Of a stretch of DNA of 64,000 nt, positions 40,947-49,500 are shown piece after piece (the stretch's first letter is position 1; the number at the start of each line of letters is the position of its first letter). The translations under genes and the position numbers were made by a program. The stretch is from an uncultured Oscillospiraceae bacterium (GTDB taxonomy: Bacteria; Bacillota; Clostridia; Oscillospirales; Acutalibacteraceae). The notes under the pieces are model-generated. The model worked only from the letters and a program-made list of their open reading frames with translations, was not told where the DNA came from and searched no databases. The stretch lies in contig CATXDC010000015.1 in NCBI GenBank assembly GCA_958366985.1, positions 10,273-74,272 on the forward strand. The letters run 5' to 3'.

Positions 40947-43166
40947 TTATTCAGCCACAGCTGTGGTTTCCTCTGTGGGAGCTGCATCTGCACCATGAAG
41001 CTTGCAGGTGTCGGGAAGAGAGTTTTTATTGTACCATCCGGTTTTGGTGCTGGGACAAGCATCTGTTGCAATAAGACCTGATTCCGTACAGTATTTCATC
41101 TGTACTACATTTTCACTCTTGGGGAAATCTTTTGAAGGCAGACCTTCATGGATTTCGTTCATTACCTTCTTGAATATATTACCCGACGGGTTGCCGTATA
41201 CACCTAAGATTTCCTTCTGAGCATCGTATCCGTACCATACCGCACTGATGTAGTAAGGTGTTCCGCCTATAAACCATCTATCATGGTCATCAGTTGTAGT
41301 ACCGCTCTTTGCCATTGTAGGATAGCCGCTGATACCGTATGCCTTTGTTGTACCCTGGGGGTCAGTGATAACAGTCTGAAGCATTTCGCACATTATGTTT
41401 GCTGTTTCCTGGGAAATAGCACGTTCTGATGTGGATTCGTTTTTAAGAATTGTCTGCTCGCCTTTGCTGTCAGTGACTTTATAGTAGCAGTAAGGCTCAT
41501 AGTAAAGTCCTCCGTTACCGAATGCTGCATAGGCCGCAGTCATTTCCAGTACGCTTACACCGTTGTACATACCGCCCATTGCAAGAGGTGAATAGTTCTT
41601 ATCCTCTTTTTCGTTAAGAGAGGTTATATGGAATCTGTCCTGAAGGAAAGCGTAGGAACGCTCAAAACCGAGATAATCCTTAAGAATACGCACGGGAACG
41701 GTATTAAGTGAACGTGCAAGAGCGTTCTGAGCAGTTACATTTTCTCCGCTGCCTGAACCGCCGCCGAAGTTATAGGGCATTTTCTCACCGTTATTGTAGA
41801 TCTGTGCGTCAGGAATCATTGTTGACCAGTTTATCATTCCGTACTCAATGGAAGGCGAATATATACTCAAGGGCTTAATTGATGAACCAGGTGAACGTAA
41901 AGTATCGGTAGCACGGTTAAGACAACGGTTTCCGCTCTTTTCACCTGCTTCACCTGCCATTCCCACTACTCGTCCTGCATAGTCCATTATAACCATTGCT
42001 GACTGTGCAGCAGGATGCGCTTCAGTATCCTCTTCTTTTTTGAAAGTCTCTCTGTTTTCGTATACTCTTGTTACAACCTTCTGAACATCGGGATCAACGG
42101 CACAGTAAATTCTAAGTCCGCCGTAAAACACCATATCAACAGCCTTTTTCTTACTGTATCCGCACTGGGTCTGAAGATCTTCGATAACTGAATCAATTAC
42201 ATATTCCGTATAGAAATCATATTTGCTTTCATCGGGCTTCTGCTTGTTCTTCATTTCCTCGCTGGGAACATAATCGGGGTCATTTGTAAACACAAGGTCA
42301 TATGCAACTGCTTCGTCATATTCTTCCTTTGTTATTTTACCCTGACTGAGAAGCTCACCGAGGCAGTATTCCTGACGCTCTTTGTTATTTTCAGGATTTA
42401 TAAGGGGATTATACTTTGTGGGAGCATTAGTGATTGCCAGAAGACTTGCACATTCGGCAAGGTTTAGATCGTCAACGTTCTTACCGAAATATTTTTCGGC
42501 AGCGGTCTGAACGCCATAGCAGTTTTCACCAAGATAAATGGTGTTGAGATAAGCCTCAGCTATTTCGGTTTTCTCGTAATGCTTTTCGAGATTGAGAGCA
42601 TAAGTAATTTCATTGAATTTACGTACAAGTGTTACGTCATCTTCACCGGTAAGGTTTTTTATAAGCTGCTGTGTTATTGTGGAACCACCCTGTACGCTAA
42701 GTTTCGGAATGAATTTTGACAGGAGTGATCTTACAGCTGAAGATGCTGTTCTGAACCAGTCAACACCCTCATGACTTTCAAAACGCTTGTCCTCCATAGC
42801 GATAACAGTCTCGTACATGTAGGGTCCCATGTCCTTTAAATCGACCCAGATTCTGTTTTCCGCATTGTTGAGACGGCAATACTCGTAAGGATTGTTATCC
42901 TTATCGTATGCATAGATAATTGTAGTCTGATTCTGATTGTTCTTGTAAGCATCAAGATCAAGCGCTGCTTCTCCGTTAGTAAATGAAATAACATAAGCTA
43001 TCATGGAAGCGGCAACGACACACAAAGTGATAACCAAAACCAGCAAAACAGCTATAACAGCCTGCCATTTTGCGGAATGCTTAACCACTGTGTCCTTAAT
43101 ATTTTTTTTACCTGAGCTATTTGAACCGGAGCTTTTCTTTTTTTCAAATGGAGTTTTTACTTTCAC
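40947..43166 (-). CDS. Class A penicillin-binding protein 1A (glycosyltransferase/transpeptidase)
   Basis: About 739 residues. Short basic cytoplasmic tail, one membrane span (about 30-55), GT51 domain with EDKRFESHEGVDW and GGSTITQQLIKN, then transpeptidase motifs SSIKP (SxxK), SLN (SxN) and KSGTT. It polymerises and cross-links peptidoglycan. The C-terminus after the transpeptidase core contains CxxTGWYNKNSLPDTC, a Cys pair. Start placed at a GTG with GGGAGG about 12 bases upstream; the frame stays open to an ATG at 43190 which has no site. It precedes pyrC. Confidence 0.93.
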   Translation of the reverse strand: MKVKTPFEKKKSSGSNSSGKKNIKDTVVKHSAKWQAVIAVLLVLVITLCVVAASMIAYVISFTNGEAALDLDAYKNNQNQTTIIYAYDKDNNPYEYCRLNNAENRIWVDLKDMGPYMYETVIAMEDKRFESHEGVDWFRTASSAVRSLLSKFIPKLSVQGGSTITQQLIKNLTGEDDVTLVRKFNEITYALNLEKHYEKTEIAEAYLNTIYLGENCYGVQTAAEKYFGKNVDDLNLAECASLLAITNAPTKYNPLINPENNKERQEYCLGELLSQGKITKEEYDEAVAYDLVFTNDPDYVPSEEMKNKQKPDESKYDFYTEYVIDSVIEDLQTQCGYSKKKAVDMVFYGGLRIYCAVDPDVQKVVTRVYENRETFKKEEDTEAHPAAQSAMVIMDYAGRVVGMAGEAGEKSGNRCLNRATDTLRSPGSSIKPLSIYSPSIEYGMINWSTMIPDAQIYNNGEKMPYNFGGGSGSGENVTAQNALARSLNTVPVRILKDYLGFERSYAFLQDRFHITSLNEKEDKNYSPLAMGGMYNGVSVLEMTAAYAAFGNGGLYYEPYCYYKVTDSKGEQTILKNESTSERAISQETANIMCEMLQTVITDPQGTTKAYGISGYPTMAKSGTTTDDHDRWFIGGTPYYISAVWYGYDAQKEILGVYGNPSGNIFKKVMNEIHEGLPSKDFPKSENVVQMKYCTESGLIATDACPSTKTGWYNKNSLPDTCKLHGADAAPTEETTAVAE

Positions 43167-43367
43167 AGTTAATAAAGTCCTCCCTTTCAATTATGAATAA
43201 ATATCTACTCCCTTTATAGGGATATTGATTAAAGTCTGCAATATTATATCACATTTTCGCACAAAAGTTTAGAGGTTTATAAAATTATTCCTTTTTTGCA
43301 GGATAAATCTGCATATTAAAGGCAAAAAAGACAAAAATATGATTAATAAAAGGAAGGAATGTGAAAA

Positions 43368-43700
43368 ATGAACAACATCAAAAAGCTTTTATTTACTATC
43401 GGAGCTTCTGCTGTTCTTGTGGCAGTTATTTCATCATCTTCTTTAGGTTCAGATTATCCCAAAAGCGAAAACAATACAAGTCAGATAAAGAGCGTCACCG
43501 AAAACACAAAAACCCCCGCATATATAATAGGTATATATAACGGGTATGTGGCAGTGTATAAATACGGCAGCGACGAACCCTTCAAAATAACAGACGTACC
43601 TGTGAATTCTCTTACCCAGGGAGATATACTACTTCTTACAAAAGGCATTGAAGCGGCCGATGACAGGGAACTTCAAAAAAAACTTGAAGATTACTCATAA
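43368..43700 (+). CDS. BofC C-terminal-like small exported protein
   Basis: 110 residues. N-terminal hydrophobic stretch (about 5-25) indicates export or anchoring. The rest matches the BofC C-terminal-like pattern found in Clostridia: YIIGIYNGYVAVYKYGSDEP, ITDVPVNSL, LLLTKGIEAADDRELQKKLEDY. Usual members read Y-x-LKEYxGxIAVF-x-GSDTP and end in LQxLLEDY. Function unknown. Start after AGGAAGGAATGTGAAAA. Monocistronic. Confidence 0.75.
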   Translation: MNNIKKLLFTIGASAVLVAVISSSSLGSDYPKSENNTSQIKSVTENTKTPAYIIGIYNGYVAVYKYGSDEPFKITDVPVNSLTQGDILLLTKGIEAADDRELQKKLEDYS

Positions 43701-43737
43701 TAAAAATAAACAAAAATTTTCTTTCTTTTTAAACATC

Positions 43738-43766
43738 TTGACGCTTTGATTGTAAAACGGTATAAT
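43738..43766 (+). promoter_or_regulatory. Consensus promoter of the CBM9-like gene group
   Basis: TTGACG (43738-43743) and TATAAT (43761-43766) with a 17-base spacer. The transcript would start near 43773, leaving a very short leader. Confidence 0.7.
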
Positions 43767-43815
43767 ATACGCATTAATTGTCACATATCATATGAAGTGT
43801 GGTGCAACATTAAAA

Positions 43816-44457
43816 ATGAAAACTTATAATACCTTTGTTTTCACTTCGCAGCCGGAGTGGGACAAAGTACCTGTCGCCTCAATAGACAGCTTTCACTGGG
43901 AAAAGGAAACTTTTGTACGTCCACGTTCTTATGCAAAGCTTTGTGCTGTTGAAGGCAAAGGCTTTTATGCAAGACTGTGGTCCTTTGAAAAGGATGTTCG
44001 TGCCGTTTTCGAAAACAGGGATGAACCGGTATACAGGGACAGCTGTCTTGAATTTTTTATGTGTCCCTTTGAAAACAGTACGGTGCCGTACATCAATTTT
44101 GAAATGAACTCGAAAGGCGTCATTCTTTCTGAATTTGGTGCAGGAAGAGGCAAAGAACGGACAAGGCTCGTTGCATTATCTGAAGAAATTCCTGAAGTTT
44201 CGGTATTCACCATTAATGAAAATGGAGAAACCGCATGGGGTGTTTCCCTTTTTGTAAGCGAAAAACTTATGTCCGATATCACAAAGACTGATTTCAAAAT
44301 CAAACCTATGACTTTAAGAGGCAATTTCTACAAATGCGGAGATGATACACCAATTCCTCATTTCGGTGCTTTTTCGCCTGTAGGTCCGGTAGAAAAAGGC
44401 TTCCACAATCCAGAAATGTTTGGTGAGCTTGTTTTCAATTATCCCTGTGAGGATTAA
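43816..44457 (+). CDS. CBM9/DOMON-like carbohydrate-binding fold protein, no signal peptide
   Basis: 213 residues. The C-terminal signature NFYKCGDDTPIPHFGAFSPV followed by GFHNPEMFGELVF, plus central YRDSCLEFFMCPF and YINFEMNSKG, matches carbohydrate-binding family 9-like domains. It lacks a secretion signal, so it would act in the cytoplasm, unusual for a CBM. Start ambiguous: an ATG at 43792 adds eight residues but has no ribosome site and only a 19-base leader; I use the ATG at 43816. The next gene, a sugar-kinase-like protein, begins 56 bases later. Confidence 0.75.
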   Translation: MKTYNTFVFTSQPEWDKVPVASIDSFHWEKETFVRPRSYAKLCAVEGKGFYARLWSFEKDVRAVFENRDEPVYRDSCLEFFMCPFENSTVPYINFEMNSKGVILSEFGAGRGKERTRLVALSEEIPEVSVFTINENGETAWGVSLFVSEKLMSDITKTDFKIKPMTLRGNFYKCGDDTPIPHFGAFSPVGPVEKGFHNPEMFGELVFNYPCED

Positions 44458-44513
44458 TTAATATTAAATGTAAGAAAATCAAAAATTAAAATTTACCGAA
44501 AGGTGTGTAAGTT

Positions 44514-45641
44514 TTGACAAAACCTAATTTTGACATTGAAGAGATAAGAGAACATTTTAACTTTGAGGGAGATTACACCGGATTTTACCCGATACATAAC
44601 GGGCATATCAACAACACATATGTCCTTGAATTTGAAAACGGTGAAAATGTAAAATCATATCTCCTTCAGCAGATTAACACCAATGTTTTTGCAAATCCCG
44701 AAAAGCTTATGGAGAATGTTGTCGGCGTTACAGAGTATCTCCATAAAATCATTGTCGAAAACGGCGGAGATCCCGACAGAGAAACTCTGAACGTAATTAA
44801 AACAAGAGATGGAAAGCCCTTTTTTGTTTCAAAGGATAACAGATACTGGAGATGCTACAATTTCATCACTGACGCATATACATGTCAGACAATAGAAAAC
44901 CCCGTAGTATTTTATAACTCTGCAGTTGCTTTTGGTAATTTCCAGCGTCTTTTAGCTGATTATCCTGCTGACAGCCTTCATGAAACTATCCCAAATTTCC
45001 ACAACACTGTTTCAAGATACTCAGATCTTATGGCAGCTGTTGAAAAAAATGCGTCTGGCAGACTCGATAATGTAAAAGAAGAAGTTCAGTTTGCAATAGA
45101 TCGTGAAAAAGATACTCATGTTGTAGTTGATCTCATTAATGAGGGCAAACTTCCCATGAGAGTTACACATAACGACACTAAATTAAACAACGTCATGTTT
45201 GATAATCAGACAGATAAAGGCATCTGCGTTATCGACCTCGATACAGTTATGCCTGGTTCATCACTTTATGACTTTGGCGACAGCATCCGTTTTGGAGCCA
45301 ACCATGCAGCAGAGGATGAAAAGGATTTAAGCCTTGTCTATCTCGACCTTAATCTTTTTGAGCAGTATTGCAGAGGATATCTTGAGTCAGCAGGCAAAAG
45401 CCTCACAAAGACCGAGATTGAATATCTCCCCTTTTCTGCAAAGCTTATGACTTTTGAATGCGGAATGAGATTCCTCGGAGATTATCTTAACGGAGACACA
45501 TATTTTAAAATTGCATACCCTGAACACAACCTTGACAGATGCCATACTCAGTTTGCCCTGGTCGCTGATATCGAAAAGAAATTTGATGAAATGAAAGCAA
45601 TTGTTTCACGCATTTGCAGCGAGCTCGGAATTGAAAAATAA
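44514..45641 (+). CDS. N-acetylhexosamine 1-kinase-like phosphotransferase (NahK/APH fold)
   Basis: 375 residues. The aminoglycoside-phosphotransferase-like fold shows HINNTYVLEFE at the nucleotide loop, catalytic HNDTKLNNVMFD, and metal motif CVIDLDTVMPGSSLYDFGD. DSIRFGANHAAEDE is characteristic of the NahK group, which phosphorylates GlcNAc/GalNAc at C1 in the galacto-N-biose pathway. Starts with TTG after GAAAGGTGTGTAAG. No lacto-N-biose phosphorylase gene is visible here, so the exact sugar is uncertain. Overlaps the next gene's start by 11 bases. Confidence 0.85.
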   Translation: MTKPNFDIEEIREHFNFEGDYTGFYPIHNGHINNTYVLEFENGENVKSYLLQQINTNVFANPEKLMENVVGVTEYLHKIIVENGGDPDRETLNVIKTRDGKPFFVSKDNRYWRCYNFITDAYTCQTIENPVVFYNSAVAFGNFQRLLADYPADSLHETIPNFHNTVSRYSDLMAAVEKNASGRLDNVKEEVQFAIDREKDTHVVVDLINEGKLPMRVTHNDTKLNNVMFDNQTDKGICVIDLDTVMPGSSLYDFGDSIRFGANHAAEDEKDLSLVYLDLNLFEQYCRGYLESAGKSLTKTEIEYLPFSAKLMTFECGMRFLGDYLNGDTYFKIAYPEHNLDRCHTQFALVADIEKKFDEMKAIVSRICSELGIEK

Positions 45642-46428
45642 AAAGCTTAAAATAGCAGCATCGGTTATTGCATCTGTTCTTATTCTGGTATCAGTGGTGT
45701 TTGCAGTGTTCACTCTCTCCGAAAAGAAAGCTCTCAAACAGGCAAAACTCGCCCAGCTTAATCTCCCTCAAGGATTCACAGTCACCGCCCATGCAGGCGC
45801 ATTGAATACAGAACCCAACTCCATGGATTCTATATTGAAATCTCTTGAATTTATCGGAGACGGAGTTATAGAAGTAGATGTTCGGTTTACTTCTTCCGGA
45901 AAACCAGTTCTCAGCCATAATGAAGTCAAAAGCGACGGAAACGAATATGTTTCCCTTGAAGAATTTTTCAGCACATTGAAAGAATATCCCGCAAAAGTCA
46001 ACCTTGATCTTAAGGAATTTTCAAATCTGCCTGTAATACAGGAACTTGCTGAAAAATATGAGGTAATGGATCAGGTTTTCTTCACAGGAGTTTTTGAAGA
46101 AGAAGCTCAAAATGTTAAAACTTCATGCCCGGATATCCCCTATTATCTCAATGTGTATCCCAATCCTTTAAGAATTAAAAATGATTCTTATCTGGAGTCT
46201 ATCGCCAAAACAATTACAGATTGCGGAGCAATCGGCATTAATATCAATTACCGTCTTGTATCCGAAGAGATGATAACTAAAATGCACGAGAAAAATCTTT
46301 TCGTTTCCCTTTGGACAGTTGACAATGAAGATGATATGTATATAGCCCTTGCTGAAGCTCCCGATAATATCACCACCCGCAATCCGGATATTCTTAAAAA
46401 TATTATCGAAAAGCAGTCTAACAAGTAA
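45631..46428 (+). CDS. Membrane-anchored glycerophosphodiester phosphodiesterase
   Basis: About 265 residues. N-terminal membrane helix (about 5-25), then the GDPD TIM barrel: TVTAHAGALNTEPNSMDS (His/Glu block), VIEVDVRFTSSGKPVLSHNE, and KVNLDLKEFSNLP. The first catalytic HRG is altered to HAG, so the usual Arg after the catalytic His is missing. GxENT is also changed to TEPNS with its Glu kept. Activity may be altered. The start is a TTG inside the upstream gene's end; an earlier TTG at 45601 is possible. Likely translationally coupled to the kinase. Confidence 0.82.
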   Translation: MKNKKLKIAASVIASVLILVSVVFAVFTLSEKKALKQAKLAQLNLPQGFTVTAHAGALNTEPNSMDSILKSLEFIGDGVIEVDVRFTSSGKPVLSHNEVKSDGNEYVSLEEFFSTLKEYPAKVNLDLKEFSNLPVIQELAEKYEVMDQVFFTGVFEEEAQNVKTSCPDIPYYLNVYPNPLRIKNDSYLESIAKTITDCGAIGININYRLVSEEMITKMHEKNLFVSLWTVDNEDDMYIALAEAPDNITTRNPDILKNIIEKQSNK

Positions 46429-46437
46429 AATGATTTT

Positions 46438-46472
46438 AATCCTCACTGGTTTAAAAACAGTGAGGATTTTTT
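46438..46472 (+). terminator. Terminator after the glycerophosphodiesterase gene
   Basis: 11-bp stem (46438-46448 with 46458-46468, CCTCACTG/CAGTGAGG) followed by TTTTTT. Confidence 0.85.
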
Positions 46473-46503
46473 CATAAGTTTTTATTTCATAACATAAATA
46501 TTT

Positions 46504-46539
46504 AAGGACGTCTGAGGCAAAGCCTCAGACGTCCTTTTT
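46504..46539. terminator. Second, very stable hairpin between convergent genes
   Basis: 15-bp perfect stem (46504-46518 with 46522-46536, core GACGTCTGAGGC) with a 3-base loop and TTTTT on the plus side. It lies between the stop of the giant surface protein gene and the previous terminator. Confidence 0.8.
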
Positions 46540-46582
46540 ACAGATTTTTAGTTCTGTTTATCGGGAAATAACATCGATAATG

Positions 46583-49500
46583 TTATTTCTGCCAGTCATA
46601 GTTGTAGAAACGTACCTTTACAGGATCTGATGTGACCTTATTACCATATACGTCTTCAACAGTGACCTGAATCCAAGCTGAACGTGCGCCAACGCCGTTT
46701 GTAGCTCTGATAAGAGCACTCATACCGTCTGCAGCAGCTTCAATAGTAGCTTCCTGCTTATCTGTTGACCAGTTAGCATATTCCCAAGTGATATTCTTGA
46801 CTTTAGCACCTTCATTGATGCTTAAACCAAGAGCAGCGGGAGTGCTGTTCCATTTTTTAGTCCACGGAACCTTCTGATATACAGTCTGACCAACAGGTGC
46901 GCCGTTCTGAGTGATTGTTACGCTTTCGATCTTACCGCCGAGCTCAAGAGTATTGAGAGCATCGATAAGAGTCTGAGCGGCTTCATTTACTTCTGCCTGA
47001 GTTGCAAGTTCTTTGCCAGCTACATACTGAGCTGTTGCAAGAGCATTAATATACTCATCGCTGAGAAGCGCCTCATCAACGGGAGCTTCCTCTGCTCTTC
47101 TGAGAGCATCATTAAGCACAGTCTTGTCAGCACGTACACGTACAACACAGCTTACTGTAAGTCCGCCGTCTGCTGTAGTTGCCTTGATTTCAGCATCTCC
47201 GGGGCCGACAGCCTTTACAACACCGTTTTCAACAGTTGCAACGCCTGCATTGGATGTTGTCCATGTAGCATTCTTATTCTTAACTGTTACGGGTTTGAAA
47301 CTAAGGCTGAGTGTAAAGCTTTCGCCCTCTTTAAGAGAAGCAGAAGTCTGGCTGATGGATACATCAGTTACACGACCCTGGAAGAAAGCAGCAACACGAT
47401 CGAAGAAGTCGATCAAGCCTGATGTGCCAATACCATTACCATTAATAAGACCAAATGAAAGGAAGTCAAGAACTTCGTCCGCTGTCTTTGCAATCTCTAC
47501 AAGTACGGGGTTACCGCTGTTGTAAAGAGAATTGAATACAGCGCTCCATCTCTCATTGAAATCTCCAATAATTGTAACAGCGCCGTCACCTGTCACATAC
47601 ATAGTTTTGTAAATGACATAAACAGCATTCATAATCTTATCCACGCCATTGTTTTCGTGGTAAGTCTCAGCGAAAGCATAAAGAATCTTCTTAAGGTTTT
47701 CTTTATTTGCGTCGCTCATATTGACATAACTGTCAACCAAAGTGATAACCGCATCAAGGTTATCTTCGTAGAAGATAAGTTCAACTACGTTTCTCATAAG
47801 AACCGTAACCAGATCAGCACGGTCAGCATCAGTAAGCTTATAAGCAACCTTGCCTGACTTTGACTGATATTCAGTTACATTACCAACAGCAAGCACGCTG
47901 AGGTCTGAAAGGAACGGTATCTTAAGATTGAGCTTCTGTCCGTTTACTTCGAGATCTGCCACAAGATCAACAAGAATCTGCTGAACATTGAGGTTGAGCT
48001 CAAAGCTCAAATCATAGATAGGACGAGCTGTGTCAAGCATTACAAATACTGACTGAAGTGCGTTTTCAACGCAAATCTGCAGGTTTCCGTTATTGATGAA
48101 ATAGAATGCATTGGGAAGAATATCCATAACCTTATTGATAGGATCTGCATAGATTTCATCTACAAGATTAAGGATAGGATCGATGATAGCGCTGATCATC
48201 TGATCGTAATTGCCTGACTTAGCAAGCTCTGCATACTCTGCAGCGCTCATGATATCTTCATCAGCACATCCGAGATTCTCAAGAATCGGAATAATACCGT
48301 TCTGATATCCGGGATAGCTCTTCATTGTAACTGCACCAAGAACTGTAAGATCAGCTTCACCGGACATAAGTGTTGCCATGATGGGAGCAAAGGGGCTGAG
48401 AGCCTCTTTAAGAGCAGCCTTAAATGTTGCGGTATCGCCGGGAATTACGCCCCAGTCCTTATCCTCTGTAACATCGTCCCAGATGCTAAGATCAACACCT
48501 ACAAGACCGAGAACAGGATCGAGATCCATTCCGAGACTGTCAAGCTGTTCCTTAACCATGAGGATAACACTGTTGATGGTTTCGTTTGTATAGAACTCAT
48601 CAGCAATGTAGCTGCGGATAAGTCCGCTGAGATCAGGCATATTGGAACCGCCAAGGATCTTCATCATATCGTTGACAAAATCTGTAGTATTGTCTGCGAT
48701 AAACTGAGCCTGCTCTTTTGTCCAATCTGCACTGTAAGTTACAGTATTGATGGGCTGTCCGATCTCTTCTTCGCTGTTATGAGTGTAATTAAGTTCCTTA
48801 GAAGCATATTCCTGAGGAACAAAGAGCTCTGTTAAAGCGCAGATAACATTATCTGAGTTAAGTCCTATGCCATTGATGATTTTGAGAATATCTTCGCTGA
48901 GAACGATTTCAGAACCTGTAAGCTTACCGATAAGGGCAGTTACGGAATTGAGGAAATCGTTATCACCAAGCATGGGAAGAACATAGCGGAGAACCGCAAG
49001 AAGAGTATCAGCCTTATCAGTTACAAGCTGATAGCGTGTGCCACCAGTACGTCCGCTTGCAACACCTGCGACCATCTGTCCGTGGCTTGCAAGAACTGAC
49101 TGATTGATTGTGGGAAGTACGAGGTTAGTTCCGGGTGCTACCATACCAAGAACCATGGGTATAAGCTTGTTTACATCGCTGAGAACTGAAAGATCGAGAT
49201 CAGGAGCGGCAAACTTTACTACACCGTAAAGTGACGGATCTGTAATTCCAGCTGTACTGATAATATCAACATTAACAAGACCGCCTAAAGCTGTTGCCTT
49301 AGCTGTCAATTTTGTTGACTTAAGTACTGATGTAATCATGTCGTGGTCGAAGACATATGCAATCTTCGGAAGAATATCGGTAATACTTGAAATAGGTGCA
49401 TCTGCAACAGTTTCAACATAATCAAGAATAGGATCAAGTATAGCCTTGATCATCTGATCTGCTGTTGTGTAACTGTTAAATGTTTCAGTAGAAACTACGC

